A stretch of DNA of 56,589 nt from contig JAUWNP010000006.1 of assembly GCA_030612585.1 (NCBI GenBank), positions 1 through 56,589 of the forward strand, in the 5' to 3' direction. This document shows, in pieces, positions 26,321 through 35,163 of this stretch. Position 1 is the first letter of the stretch. Each line of letters starts with the position of its first letter. Below the pieces are notes generated by a model that saw only the letters and a program-made list of their open reading frames with translations, made no database searches and was not told the origin of the DNA. Source of the stretch: Anaerolineae bacterium. GTDB taxonomy: Bacteria > Chloroflexota > Anaerolineae > B4-G1. A program made the translations under genes and the position numbers.

Positions 26321-26902
26321 TTAGTAGTAAAGCCTATCCGTAAGCACCTTTCCCGTTTGCGCGACCTCTACCCCTTCAAGTTCAAGCAGAGATTGCTTCA
26401 TTCTGAGACCACCTTGAAATCCACCCAGTTGACCGTCTGATCTGATCGCCCGGTGGCAGGGAATGATGATGGGAAAAGGATTGCGCGCTAGGGCCCCGCC
26501 AACCGCCCTTGCACCTCCAGGGACTCCCAGACTTCTGGCAATCCTCCCGTAGGTACTTACCCAACCCCGAGGAACCCTGTGTTCAGCCAGAAGTACCCCT
26601 CTTTGAAACTCAGAGCACCTTTCGAGCGCCATAAGGTCCAGTTCAAAGACAACGGCGTCTCCCTCAAGAAAGCATTGAATTCGTTCGCCAAGTTCCGCAA
26701 TCGCAGGACACGATAGCGGTTTGGCGCCAGGAAAGGCCATCCCGACAACGTCCTGCGCCGGAATCTGCTCATTGGGGAGTAATACGCGACTCACCCTTGG
26801 TCCTTCTTCAGTTCTCCGCCAAACGATGCCCAGCGTGCCAAAAGCAGATGGCACGAGCACATACGAGACGGGCTTTAGTGTAACACTGTTCACGTCTCCC
26901 AT
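26321..26902 (-). CDS. ogt: Methylated-DNA--[protein]-cysteine S-methyltransferase
   Basis: Suicide repair protein that takes the alkyl group from O6-alkylguanine onto its own cysteine. 193 residues. The active site is IIIPCHRAI with Cys149; upstream are the DNA-binding helix and arginine-finger region (WVSTYGRIARSLGVPGGARAVGGAL) and the asparagine hinge (NPFPIIIP); the downstream GGFQGGLRMKQSLLELEG is typical. The N-terminal domain (about 1-100) is divergent. No Ada-type regulatory domain is present, hence Ogt-like. Stands alone between unrelated genes. Confidence 0.92.
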   Translation of the reverse strand: MGDVNSVTLKPVSYVLVPSAFGTLGIVWRRTEEGPRVSRVLLPNEQIPAQDVVGMAFPGAKPLSCPAIAELGERIQCFLEGDAVVFELDLMALERCSEFQRGVLLAEHRVPRGWVSTYGRIARSLGVPGGARAVGGALARNPFPIIIPCHRAIRSDGQLGGFQGGLRMKQSLLELEGVEVAQTGKVLTDRLYY

Positions 26903-26956
26903 TCCTATGCCCTTTGACCTTCTCCCTCTATTTGTAACAACCGACGACGTCGCCCG

Positions 26957-27490
26957 TCAATCTTCGCCGCCAAGCGGCCGTCTCAGTCGCGCCTCGACCT
27001 GTGCCAACGCCGCGTCCAGTTCCTCCAGGTAGCCGACCAGCGGTGTGTCGGCGATGGGGATCTCTATTGGCACGTCCACGTTCAACGGCACCGTGGCGAC
27101 GATGTCCACCGTCCGGCTGACCGGCACGGCGACCTCCAGGTCTATCGGAATGACAGTGCGGATGGGCACGTCTATGTCGAAAGTGCCCAGCGGTCCGGCG
27201 TTGATGGGGATGACCACGACCGTCGAGATAGGGAGCGTGGTGCGGATGGGCACAGTGACCTCTTCGTTGAAGGGGATACTGGCCACGATGGGAACATCCT
27301 GATCCACCTCAAAAGTGTAGGAGAAGGTGTCGCCGCCGATGCCAGCGACGATGGCGCGGGTCTCGGTCACCGTATTCAGGGCGATCTGCCGCGCCCGCAG
27401 TAACCCCACGATGACTATCCCGTTGAGCGTCAGCGAGAGCAGCGTCAACACAGCCAACACGATCAGGGCAACAAGATAGCCTTTTTTCAT
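26957..27490 (-). CDS. Single-pass membrane protein with repetitive beta-like domain
   Basis: 177 residues. A short basic start (MKKG) leads into one membrane helix (YLVALIVLAVLTLLSLTLNGIVIVGLL). Then comes an extracytoplasmic region of periodic valine/isoleucine/proline-rich repeats (VTVPIRTTLPISTVVVIPI, DVPIRTVIPIDLEVAVPV, VPLNVDVPIEIPI) and a C-terminal helix (YLEELDAALAQVEARLRR). The alternating VPI repeats suggest an elongated beta structure. I do not recognise a named family. It is downstream of the methylase-like gene on the same strand, with a palindrome between them. Confidence 0.65.
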   Translation of the reverse strand: MKKGYLVALIVLAVLTLLSLTLNGIVIVGLLRARQIALNTVTETRAIVAGIGGDTFSYTFEVDQDVPIVASIPFNEEVTVPIRTTLPISTVVVIPINAGPLGTFDIDVPIRTVIPIDLEVAVPVSRTVDIVATVPLNVDVPIEIPIADTPLVGYLEELDAALAQVEARLRRPLGGED

Positions 27491-27506
27491 AGCAAACTCC
27501 TTGATC

Positions 27507-27543
27507 TGGAGAAACCAGGTTTTTCGGAAAAAATCTGGTTTCT
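27507..27543. repeat. Palindromic repeat AGAAACCAGGTTTTT...AAAAAATCTGGTTTCT
   Basis: Near-perfect inverted repeat with a 5-base loop (TCGGA) between two minus-strand genes. It could end the transcript of the upstream gene; its arms resemble the inner arms of the 140-bp element at 37303-37442. Confidence 0.75.
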
Positions 27544-27547
27544 GACC

Positions 27548-29899
27548 TCAAAATAGCGGTATCTGGGCCGCTTCCCGCTCGACGATGGGGTCGAGGCCCA
27601 GCACGGTCTTTAGGGCATGGCGATCCAGTTCCTCCTCGGCGACCAGGCGGCGCAGGTGACGGAACTTGATGAACTGCCAGCCGTCCGTCTCGACAGCACG
27701 GGCCAGGCGCGGGTCGCGCCGCAATTTAAGGCCGATCAACTGCGCCCGGCCACCGGGCACGACCTGGCAGCGCTGTGCCCCTCCCTCATCCCGCCGATGG
27801 GGAGGAGGAGAGGCGAGCAGGCGAGGTCCCAGCGCCGCCGTGGCCGAGATGGCGAAGACGTAAGCCTCCCGTCCTCCCTCCAGCCAACGCACGTCCCAGC
27901 CGCCGCCCCGCCGCTGCACCTCGAACCCCATCTGTTTACCCAACTCTATCAGATCACCGCACAGCGCCTTGAGTTCGGCAGCGCGCCGCTGCGGGTCATC
28001 CTCCGGGCGTAGGCGGAGCATTTCGCCCTCCTGCACGCTGTACGAAGCGATGCATACCTGTATCAGCGTCAGGTCAGGCGTGAGGGGGCCGGGGAAGCGA
28101 GCGCAGACAGCGTTGGCCAATTCCTCCTCGCCCCATACCGTATGCCACCTCAGCAGTTCCAATACCGCCATCTCGACCCGGTCGGCCAGGGGTTCCTGCG
28201 CACCCTGAGGGTCGGCCAGCCACCACAGCGGCTCACCGCCCGGTGCGACTGCTTCCACCTGCACCAGTGGTGCCTTCTCAATGGCCTGTCGCATAGCGCG
28301 GGCGGCGAAGCCGAGCGGGGGCGGTCCGCCGTCGGGAAGGGCTGCGACGGAGGCCAGCGTCCGCCGGCCGGCCAACCCGGCGTACACACTGGCGTGGAGC
28401 AGCGGCCACGGGGTCGGCTCCCCCCGCTCCCAGAGGGTGCTCACCGCCAACTCCTCCGCCACGCTCATCAAATCGCGCTCCAGCGTCTCCCCGTCGGGTG
28501 CTGCAATCCGCAACCCACGACCTACAATCTTTGGTTCCCGGCGCCAGACCAGCCGGTAGCCGACCTCGGGGCTGCAACCCCAGCCTTCCAGGGCATACCC
28601 TGCGCCGCTGGCCGCCAGGCATGCCGATTCCAGAAGTGTGTCATCGGGGTCGGAGAAGAGGATGACCAGATGGCCTTCGGCGGTGAGCAGTGGCCCTGCC
28701 GCCTCCAGCGCCACCCGCAACACGCGCCAGTGCCAGTCCCAATCGAACCTTCGACGGCGCAGGAAAGGGCGCAGGGTGCGGGCGGCGGGCGACTCCCACA
28801 GCCATCCCGCCCACAGTGCCGAGAGCGCCCAGAAGACGCCGTCGGGCCGGGGCGGGTCGGCGAAGATGAGGGCAACACTCCCAGGCGGGACGACCTGCCC
28901 CACATCGCGGGCCGCGCGGCTGGTCAGCGCGCATCCTTGCTCCTCGCCCCGCACCAATGCGGCGACGTCTACAGCACGGGGCACAGGGAGGGACTGGCCC
29001 CCATCCCCACTCTTCTCCCTCCCCCCGTGGGGGAGGGCCGGGGTGGGGGATTCCTCGTCCAGCAGGCCCGAGACCCCCTCCTCGAAGCACAGCCATACGT
29101 TGCGCTCGACGTAGCGGGACGGGACGCGCAGCGTGCGCGGGCGTGGCCGCTCCTCGCCGTAGGGATCAAGGCTGCTACCGGCGTCGAAACAATCGAGGAG
29201 CACACCGGTCAGCGCGAGCCTGGCTTCCTCGCCGGCCTCTATTCCTTCGAGCCGCAGACTTAAGTCCATCAACGCCGAGAGGTTGCGCGGAGTGTAGAGT
29301 TCGACCAGTTGAGTGGCCCGCTCCCGCGCAGGGTGCCCCAGCGAGGCCACCCGATCCAGCGCGTAGTAGTAGGCTAGACTCCGTGGCAAGGTGCGGCGGG
29401 CGGCCGCGATGTCATCGTCGTCCGGCGATCCCTCCTGCACCTCCTCACACCGGGGACAACGCACCGCCTTCCTGAAGGGGTAGTCTCCATCGCGGTCCCA
29501 GGCAAACCACTCGGCGGTTCCCGGTGCACCGCAGGACGGGCAGGCGGAGCGGTAGAGAGAGGCCAGGTGGCGGCGCAGAGGAACGTCTCCTTTGGGACTA
29601 TCGGCCAGGCGGGTGAAAGCGGCGTTGAGCGCGGCGGCATCGCGCCAGTCTAGTCCCAGGCGGGCGGCGACGAGGAGCAGCGGATTGACGCTAAGACCCA
29701 GCGCGCGGCGGCCTGCGGCGACGGTCTCGCGCACGACCATTGGCCCCTGGCAGAACAGGTCCACCACCAGGTCGCCGGGCGCGGTGAAAGCGCGTACATA
29801 GGCCTCCACCGCTTTGACTGGCTGAGCGGGGCGGTAGCGGGCTAGCGGCCTGCCAGGCACGCCAGGTCTTCCGGGGATGAACCACGCTTGTTCAGACAC
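27548..29899 (-). CDS. DNA methylase-like protein with zinc ribbon (DUF1156-related), DPPY motif altered
   Basis: Large protein of about 783 residues. The N-terminal part (SEQAWFIPGRPGVPGRPL, then YVRAFTAPGDLVVDLFCQGPMVVRETVAAGRRALGLSVNPLL) looks like a methylase target/SAM region (motif I as DLFCQGPMV). A zinc ribbon follows (CPSCGAPG...CPRCEE). The catalytic position reads FADPPRPDGVFWALSALW, where adenine-specific methylases have DPPY, so catalysis is doubtful. Two GC-rich palindromic inserts are in frame (about 29000-29060 and 27770-27810 in DNA). GTG 29899 is proposed; the frame continues to TTG 29932. Not next to a restriction gene. Possible roles are an orphan modification or DNA-binding protein. 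Confidence 0.6.
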   Translation of the reverse strand: MSEQAWFIPGRPGVPGRPLARYRPAQPVKAVEAYVRAFTAPGDLVVDLFCQGPMVVRETVAAGRRALGLSVNPLLLVAARLGLDWRDAAALNAAFTRLADSPKGDVPLRRHLASLYRSACPSCGAPGTAEWFAWDRDGDYPFRKAVRCPRCEEVQEGSPDDDDIAAARRTLPRSLAYYYALDRVASLGHPARERATQLVELYTPRNLSALMDLSLRLEGIEAGEEARLALTGVLLDCFDAGSSLDPYGEERPRPRTLRVPSRYVERNVWLCFEEGVSGLLDEESPTPALPHGGREKSGDGGQSLPVPRAVDVAALVRGEEQGCALTSRAARDVGQVVPPGSVALIFADPPRPDGVFWALSALWAGWLWESPAARTLRPFLRRRRFDWDWHWRVLRVALEAAGPLLTAEGHLVILFSDPDDTLLESACLAASGAGYALEGWGCSPEVGYRLVWRREPKIVGRGLRIAAPDGETLERDLMSVAEELAVSTLWERGEPTPWPLLHASVYAGLAGRRTLASVAALPDGGPPPLGFAARAMRQAIEKAPLVQVEAVAPGGEPLWWLADPQGAQEPLADRVEMAVLELLRWHTVWGEEELANAVCARFPGPLTPDLTLIQVCIASYSVQEGEMLRLRPEDDPQRRAAELKALCGDLIELGKQMGFEVQRRGGGWDVRWLEGGREAYVFAISATAALGPRLLASPPPHRRDEGGAQRCQVVPGGRAQLIGLKLRRDPRLARAVETDGWQFIKFRHLRRLVAEEELDRHALKTVLGLDPIVEREAAQIPLF
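28995..29056 (-). repeat. In-frame GC-rich palindromic insert in the methylase-like gene
   Basis: On the minus strand CCTCCCCCACGGGGGGAGGG with C-rich and G-rich flanks encodes a peptide of the type PTPALPHGGREKSGDGG, unlike the surrounding protein. Related inserts occur at 27770-27810, 32890-32935, 33200-33250 and 41490-41525. Confidence 0.65.
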
Positions 29900-30189
29900 G
29901 TCACTATTTATTGTACACCGGGTTCGTACCAAACGCGAATGCCTGATCAGGCACTGCTTCTACCCTTATTCTACTACACTCTGCTCCATAACGCCAGACG
30001 AGGCACAGAACCCCAGGTGGCGAAACTTCCACAATCGGTCAGTGTTATTACTACTGGGACGCTCCCAACGACGCCGGAGCGTCGGGCTGATGCTCGGCCC
30101 CCCAACCTGTAGGGAGCACGGCGGTGGGGCCACCACATCAATCGTGTAGAATAGCTATTCGCACATCCGCAATAACGAAAGGAGATACC

Positions 30190-30636
30190 ATGAAAGTGAA
30201 TTCGTCCGTGGCAATTAAAGCAGGCTTGATCGGTGCGGCAGCAGGACTTGTGTTCGCCCTTCTGATGCGTATCCCGTTCCTCAACTGCCTCATCTGCTGG
30301 CTAGGCCCAATCCTTGCCCTGGCGACCGGGGCGCTGTACGTCCACTTCGCCGCCAGCGAGGGTGCACAGATTGACGTTGGCGAGGGCGCGTTAGGTGGGG
30401 CCCTCACTGGCGCAATCGCCAACGCTGCCAACTCGCTCGTCAGTGGCATCCTTAACGTCATCTTCGGTACTGTTCAGGCAGCCTCAGGTTTGCTGGGGGG
30501 TGAAGGGGGGGCCGCAGTACTGGCAGCGGGCGCTACCGCCGGTAGCGTGCTCGTTGGCATCGTCATAGCGGCTGTCATCGGCGCTGTCACAGGCGCAATC
30601 GGCGGTGTGATCTACGCTGCTATTAAGGGCAAATAA
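30190..30636 (+). CDS. Glycine/alanine-rich integral membrane protein
   Basis: 148 residues, nearly all hydrophobic: AGLIGAAAGLVFALLMRIPFLN, CLICWLGPILALATGALYVHFA, then two Gly/Ala-rich helices (GALGGALTGAIANAANSLVSG and VLVGIVIAAVIGAVTGAIGGV) separated by a loop. The GxxxG spacing suggests tightly packed helices as in glycine-zipper proteins. ATG 30190 follows GAAAGGAG. A strong terminator follows, so it forms its own transcription unit. No family recognised beyond a DUF5518-like impression that I cannot verify. Confidence 0.7.
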   Translation: MKVNSSVAIKAGLIGAAAGLVFALLMRIPFLNCLICWLGPILALATGALYVHFAASEGAQIDVGEGALGGALTGAIANAANSLVSGILNVIFGTVQAASGLLGGEGGAAVLAAGATAGSVLVGIVIAAVIGAVTGAIGGVIYAAIKGK

Positions 30637-30660
30637 TCTCAACACGGCAGCGGAAAGGAA

Positions 30661-30697
30661 AACCGGGGCGGGCTTATCCCGCCCCGGTGATTTTTTG
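30661..30697 (+). terminator. Intrinsic terminator
   Basis: ACCGGGGCGGG-CTTAT-CCCGCCCCGGT followed by GATTTTTTG; an 11-bp GC-rich stem and U tract 25 bases after the membrane-protein stop. Confidence 0.93.
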
Positions 30698-30766
30698 CCT
30701 CGTGCCTACCACGGACTCGCTCCCTCAATCCTGCCCATCCGCTGTTCTACCCCGTTCCTCGAACGG

Positions 30767-30794
30767 TTGCCTGTCCTACCCCTTGTGCTATAAT
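30767..30794 (+). promoter_or_regulatory. Promoter of the DUF3048 lipoprotein gene (TTGCCT-16-TATAAT)
   Basis: TTGCCT (30767-30772), 16-base spacer, TATAAT (30789-30794), 89 bases before the ATG; a 7-base tandem repeat fills the leader. Confidence 0.7.
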
Positions 30795-30821
30795 ACGCCG
30801 CGCTGCAAAAACCCCGCACGT

Positions 30822-30863
30822 AGGACGCAGGGCATAGGACATAGAACGTAGGACATAGGACGG
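30822..30863. repeat. Tandem 7-base repeat AGGACAT in the leader of the DUF3048 gene
   Basis: Six exact-length units AGGACGC/AGGGCAT/AGGACAT/AGAACGT/AGGACAT/AGGACGG between promoter and ribosome-binding site. Confidence 0.88.
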
Positions 30864-30882
30864 CGAACGGAGGTAAACCAGG

Positions 30883-32064
30883 ATGCGCCACACAGAGCAC
30901 AGGAAGCGGCTGCGCGCGTTGGCGTGGATCACGACCGGATTGGCGGCGGTGGCGCTTCTCTCAGGCGCACTGGGCGGCTGTGGCAGCGACACGACGGAGG
31001 CACCCCCCACACCGACCCGCACCCCTGCGCCGACAGCCACGCCGCCCCCAACCTCCACTCCCACACCCACTCTCACTCCCACTCCCACACTCACTCCCAC
31101 CCCGACGCCATGGCCCGAAAACGTCAACCCTCTCACCGGCGAGGCCGTGTCCGACCCCAGCCTGCTGGAGCGGGTACCGGTGGCGATCAAGATCTCCAAC
31201 TGGCCGGGCCAGTACGTGCGGCCCCAGGCGGGCATCAACAGCGCCGACCTGATCTACGAGCACTACAACGAGGGCTGGTTCGCCAGCCGCTGGACGGCGG
31301 TCTACCTGGGGAAGGACCCGGAGCGGGTGGGGCCCATCCGCAGTGGTCGGCTGATTGACCTGCACATCCCGGCTATATACAAGGCGGTCCTGGCCTGTTC
31401 CGGCTTCAGCAACGGCGTCCTCGCGCTGGTCAAGGACTCGGACCTCTATCCCGACCGAGTCGCATCACCCAGCGTCGGCGTCGGTCAGCCGGTCTTCTAT
31501 CGCGACTTCAGCCGTGACGTGCCGCTGGAACACACGATGTTCACCAACCCGGCCCTGGTACGCGACTGGGCAGCGGAGCGTGGCGTGAGCGGACGGCAGG
31601 AGTTAGAGGGGATGGTCTTCTCCGAGGAACCCCAGGTCGAGGGAGAGCCAGCGACAACCATCAAGATCCCGTGGCGCAGCCTCGATGCGGAATGGCGCTA
31701 CGACGAGGCCAGCGGGCGCTACCTGCGCTGGTCCGATGGGCTCCCGCACACCGACGCGCTCGACGGGCAGCAACTCAGCGCCGCCAACGTTGTGGTGCTC
31801 TACGTGCCACAATGGGACACCGACATCATCGAGGAACCACACGGCGGCGCGCTCTCGATCGAGTTCGCGATCTGGTACTCCAACCGTGCAGTCATCTTCC
31901 GCGATGGAGTGCACATTGACGGTTTCTGGCAGCGCTGGGAGCGAGAGGATATGCTGACGCTGACAGACGAAGAGGGCAATCCGATCCCGCTGAAGGTCGG
32001 CAACACCTTCTTTGAGGTGATCCCGACAGAGGGGTTGGAGATCGAGATTATCGTCGAGCCGTAG
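30883..32064 (+). CDS. DUF3048 (YerB-like) lipoprotein
   Basis: Secreted lipoprotein of 393 residues. Signal peptide with lipobox (LSGALGGC, Cys about 33), then a long Thr/Pro linker (TPTPTLTPTPTLTPTPTPW, about 40-85). The DUF3048 domain begins NPLTGEAVSDPSLLERVPVA, followed by ISNWPGQYVRPQAGINSADLIYEH and RVGPIRSGRLIDLHIPAIY, and the C-terminal half has WRSLDAEWRYDEASGRYLRW. Bacillus YerB is the best-known relative; its biochemical role is not established. AACGGAGGT precedes the ATG. The TAG stop lies within a 12-base tandem repeat. Confidence 0.88.
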   Translation: MRHTEHRKRLRALAWITTGLAAVALLSGALGGCGSDTTEAPPTPTRTPAPTATPPPTSTPTPTLTPTPTLTPTPTPWPENVNPLTGEAVSDPSLLERVPVAIKISNWPGQYVRPQAGINSADLIYEHYNEGWFASRWTAVYLGKDPERVGPIRSGRLIDLHIPAIYKAVLACSGFSNGVLALVKDSDLYPDRVASPSVGVGQPVFYRDFSRDVPLEHTMFTNPALVRDWAAERGVSGRQELEGMVFSEEPQVEGEPATTIKIPWRSLDAEWRYDEASGRYLRWSDGLPHTDALDGQQLSAANVVVLYVPQWDTDIIEEPHGGALSIEFAIWYSNRAVIFRDGVHIDGFWQRWEREDMLTLTDEEGNPIPLKVGNTFFEVIPTEGLEIEIIVEP

Positions 32065-32094
32065 TAACGACCGTAGTAACAACCGTAGTAACGA
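32059..32094. repeat. Tandem 12-base repeat CCGTAGTAACGA containing the DUF3048 stop codon
   Basis: Three units, CCGTAGTAACGA/CCGTAGTAACAA/CCGTAGTAACGA. The first unit encodes the last residue (Pro) and the TAG stop (32062-32064), and each unit repeats TAGTAA in the same phase. Confidence 0.9.
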
Positions 32095-32196
32095 CTTCAG
32101 TCGTTTCTTGACCCAATGGTACCCGCGATCTAACGACTAAAGTCACCACTACGAGCATTTTACCGCCTCGAGGAGGCGACGTGTAACGACTGGCGC

Positions 32197-33600
32197 CTAC
32201 GCGGGCTCGGCGACCAGGTCATACTCCAGCGCGGTGGTAATGCGCACAGGGATGATCTCCCCGACCGGCAACTCCGCCTGCACCAGCACCAGGCCGTCAA
32301 TCTCGGGCGCGTCACGGTACGAGCGTCCCACGCTCAGCCCATCCCCCTGTCCCTCGATCAACACATCCAGCGTCCGCCCTACTAGCGCCAGGTTCTTCGC
32401 CAGGGAGATGTGCTGCTGGACCTCCATCAACCGTTCGCGCCGCTCTTCCTTCACCTCCGGCGGCACGTCGTCCTTCAGAGTGGCTGCCGGGGTGCCTTCC
32501 TCGTGGGAGTAGGCGAAGACCCCCACGCGGTCGAACTCCATCTCGGCCACAAAGTCCAGTAGCGCCTGAAACTCCACCTCGCTCTCGCCGGGATAACCCA
32601 CCAGGAAGGTGGTGCGGATGGCGATCTCCGGCATCGCCGCCCGCAGCCGCTCGACGGTGCGACGCACACCATCAACGTCGGCCGGGCGGCGCATGCGGCG
32701 CAGCACGCGGGGGTGGGCGTGCTGGAGGGGGACGTCGAGGTAGGGCAGTACCTGCGGGTTGCGGGCCATCGTCTCGACCAATCGCTCCGTGATGCGGCCA
32801 GGGTGGGCGTACATCAAGCGCACCCACTCCACCTGCGGCACCTCCACGACCAGCCGTTCCAGTAACTCCGCTAGTCCTTCCTGAGACCTAACCCCCCGGC
32901 CCCCTTCCCTGCGAGGGAAGGGGGAGAATATCTCCAGATCGTGCCCGTAATCGGTGGTGTCCTGGGCGATGAGGATGATCTCCCGCACCCCACGCTCGGC
33001 CAGCCACGCGGCATCGGATAGGATGGCCTCGGGCGGGCGGCTCACGGCGGTACCCTTGATGAGCGGGATGGCGCAGAAGGCACAGGAACGGCGGCAGCCG
33101 TCGGCGAGTTTGAGGTAGGCACTACCCCCTTGTACCGCCACACGAGGCACACCTGGCGCGTCCTGTCCCACAGTCGGTGTCTCTGAGAATTGGCAGGCAG
33201 GCTCTTGATCCCTCCTGACCTCACCCGAGCCCTCACCCATGGGGGGAGGAAGCCGCTCGACGAGGGTCACGACGTCCATCCAGCGGCGCGTGCCGATGAG
33301 GCCATCAATGCCGGGGATTGCCTCGGCCAGTTCGTGGGGGCAACGCTGGGAGTAGCAGCCTGCAGCGATGAGCCGTTGCCCAGGCTGCCTGGCCCGTGCC
33401 AGTTCCCGCAACACGGCGAGCGACTCCTCACGCGCCGGCGCGATGAACCCGCAGGTGTTGACGATAAGCAGGTCTGCCTCTTCGGGGGTAGCGGTGGCGG
33501 TATAGCCGGCGCGCTGCAGCAGCGCCGCCATCCCTTCGCTATCCACCAGGTTCTTGGGACAGCCGAGGGAGACCAGGTAAAAAGTCCGCGACTCGTTCAT
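32197..33600 (-). CDS. rimO: Ribosomal protein S12 methylthiotransferase RimO, with two in-frame inserts
   Basis: Radical-SAM enzyme that methylthiolates an Asp of ribosomal protein S12; 467 residues. The N-terminal MTTase domain opens with the RimO-specific VSLGCPKNLVDSEGM. The radical-SAM Cys triad is CRRSCAFCAIP. A TRAM-like C-terminal domain ends VPVRITTALEYDLVAE. Two stretches are absent from ordinary RimO: about residues 121-150 (PPPMGEGSGEVRRDQEPA and following) before the SAM domain, and FSPFPRREGGRGVRSQ between GHDLE and the next helix. Both match GC-rich palindromic DNA. They lie in surface loops by position, so activity may be kept. ATG 33600. Confidence 0.93.
   Translation of the reverse strand: MNESRTFYLVSLGCPKNLVDSEGMAALLQRAGYTATATPEEADLLIVNTCGFIAPAREESLAVLRELARARQPGQRLIAAGCYSQRCPHELAEAIPGIDGLIGTRRWMDVVTLVERLPPPMGEGSGEVRRDQEPACQFSETPTVGQDAPGVPRVAVQGGSAYLKLADGCRRSCAFCAIPLIKGTAVSRPPEAILSDAAWLAERGVREIILIAQDTTDYGHDLEIFSPFPRREGGRGVRSQEGLAELLERLVVEVPQVEWVRLMYAHPGRITERLVETMARNPQVLPYLDVPLQHAHPRVLRRMRRPADVDGVRRTVERLRAAMPEIAIRTTFLVGYPGESEVEFQALLDFVAEMEFDRVGVFAYSHEEGTPAATLKDDVPPEVKEERRERLMEVQQHISLAKNLALVGRTLDVLIEGQGDGLSVGRSYRDAPEIDGLVLVQAELPVGEIIPVRITTALEYDLVAEPA
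32887..32936 (-). repeat. In-frame palindromic insert in rimO (second)
   Basis: Minus strand CTCCCCCTTCCCTCGCAGGG followed by AAGGGGGCCGGGGGGTTAGG; hairpin CCCCCTTCCCT/AGGGAAGGGGG. Encodes FSPFPRREGGRGVRSQ inside RimO without breaking the frame. Confidence 0.75.
33195..33250 (-). repeat. In-frame GC-rich insert in rimO (first)
   Basis: Minus strand CTTCCTCCCCCCATGGGTGA then GGGCTCGGGTGAGGTCAGG, encoding LPPPMGEGSGEVRRD. The same C-rich/hairpin/G-rich organisation as the other inserts. Confidence 0.65.
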
Positions 33601-33713
33601 AAATAAAGGCGCGCCGCCCTGAGTAGGCGGCGCTGGGTCCACAAATCTACCTACCGTCGTCGCTAACAAATGTGCAGAGTTGCGCGTCACGGTTTTGGAA
33701 TACCGATGTTGGC

Positions 33714-34568
33714 CTACGGCGCTGGCGTTGGGGCCAGCGACGGCACAGAGACCTCGCCACCCGGCCCCCAGGCACGGGTACAGACCTGGCCTCGCCCGCA
33801 CATCGTCCCTTGTGACTGCCCGTTGACCGTCACCAGCAGCCCGGCCCCATTGCCAGTATCCACGATGACCATCTCCTGGTCCGACCAACTCTCGACCTGT
33901 CCCGGGGCCATCAGTCCTTCAAACACCGTCTGACCGCCGGTCAGCACGCGCACCCAGACGTGCTCGGTGGCCTCCAACGTCAGTGTCACGCCATCTTCGA
34001 GATCAGCCACAAAGGCAGGAGTGGAAGTCGGGAGGACGGGTGTCTCCGCCGGCATCGGGAGTACGGTTTCGGCCGGCGCGGTCACAGTGGCGGTGACCGC
34101 TGCTCGCTCGTCAGCGCCCCGGCCCGCAAAATACCACACCGCCGTCACGACCGCTATGAGGACGATGAGCACGACGCCTACGGCCGTCAGCGTTCCCAGG
34201 CTCATCCAGCGTGGCCGGGAATTGGAGACAGGGATATCGCGGGGTTCGAACGTTACCGGCCCGCTGGCCAAACGGGCGGAGGGGGCAGTCTGCGTCTCCG
34301 CAGGCGCGGTTGCCGGGACTATGGCCTCGACACCGCGCACTTCGGCGTCGCAGCGGGCCAGAACCTCGTCGGGGGAGAGGCCGAGGTAACGGGCGTAGAT
34401 GAGCAGGAACCCGCGCACCTGCACCTCGCCGCCGGGGAGAGCGGCGAAATCCCCAGCCTCCAACATCTCCAGAAAGCGAACCCGGATACGAGTGGCAGCC
34501 TCGGTATCCTGTAGCGTGTCTCCCCTGGCCTCACGAGTCTGACGCAGCCATACCCCGAGCGTTTCCAT
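33714..34568 (-). CDS. RodZ-like membrane protein with cytoplasmic HTH domain
   Basis: Bitopic protein of 284 residues resembling the cell-shape factor RodZ. A Cro/XRE-type N-terminal domain (LGVWLRQTREARGDTLQDTEAAT, RFLEMLEAGDFAALPGGEVQVRGFLLIYARYLGL) is followed by a linker, one membrane helix (LTAVGVVLIVLIAVVTAVWYF, about 150) and an extracytoplasmic DUF4115-like domain (about 195-275: VTLTLEATEHVWVRVLTGGQTVFEGLMAPGQVESW-type pattern). RodZ links MreB filaments to the elongation machinery; whether this organism has MreB cannot be seen here. Upstream of it on the same strand is rplI. Confidence 0.85.
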   Translation of the reverse strand: METLGVWLRQTREARGDTLQDTEAATRIRVRFLEMLEAGDFAALPGGEVQVRGFLLIYARYLGLSPDEVLARCDAEVRGVEAIVPATAPAETQTAPSARLASGPVTFEPRDIPVSNSRPRWMSLGTLTAVGVVLIVLIAVVTAVWYFAGRGADERAAVTATVTAPAETVLPMPAETPVLPTSTPAFVADLEDGVTLTLEATEHVWVRVLTGGQTVFEGLMAPGQVESWSDQEMVIVDTGNGAGLLVTVNGQSQGTMCGRGQVCTRAWGPGGEVSVPSLAPTPAP

Positions 34569-34593
34569 CGCTAATCCCCTGGAAGATGGGCGT

Positions 34594-35118
34594 CTACTGC
34601 CCCTCTACCTGGTCATCCTCCGGCGCTGGCTCCTCCACGGGCTCGGTTGGGGTTACCTCGGGTAGTTCACCTCCCTCTGGCTTCACCACGACCTTGACCT
34701 CAGCCACCACGTCCGCCGCCAGACGTACGGGGATAACGTGTTGGCCGACATGCCGGATCGGTTCGCAGAGGATGTGCTTGCGCCGGTCGAATTTCTCCCC
34801 GACCTCGCGTTCGAGCGCCTCGGCGATGCCAGCAGAGGTGATGGAACCGTAGAGACGGCCCTTCTCGCCAGCCTTGGCCTCAAAGGTAAGGGTGAGGCCA
34901 CTTAGGCGCTGAGCAAGCGCCTCAGCACGAGCCGCCAGTTGCTCCTCCCGGTGCGCAACTGAGACTCGCTGGCGCTTGAATTCTTTCAAAGCACCAGTGG
35001 TGGCTTTCGCCGCTAACCCCTTGGGGATCAGATAGTTGCGGGCGTAACCGGTTGCAACATCCTTAACATCACCAGCCTGCCCCAGGTTGGGCACGTCACG
35101 GGTCAGAATGATCTTCAC
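34594..35118 (-). CDS. rplI: 50S ribosomal protein L9
   Basis: Large-subunit protein, 174 residues; ordinary L9 is about 150, and the extra length is a C-terminal acidic/proline tail (VTPTEPVEEPAPEDDQVEG). The N-terminal domain MKIILTRDVPNLGQAGDVKD, VATGYARNYLIPKGLA is the L9 signature; a long connecting helix (about 45-75) and the C-terminal rRNA-binding domain (LTFEAKAGEKGRLYGSITSAGIAEAL) follow. Start is GTG 35118 with GGAGGCAAATAAAC upstream; the longer frame through the tRNA is an artefact. Confidence 0.95.
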   Translation of the reverse strand: MKIILTRDVPNLGQAGDVKDVATGYARNYLIPKGLAAKATTGALKEFKRQRVSVAHREEQLAARAEALAQRLSGLTLTFEAKAGEKGRLYGSITSAGIAEALEREVGEKFDRRKHILCEPIRHVGQHVIPVRLAADVVAEVKVVVKPEGGELPEVTPTEPVEEPAPEDDQVEGQ

Positions 35119-35163
35119 GTTTATTTGCCTCCAATTCGCAGACCTCAAGTGCGCCCGGCACAA

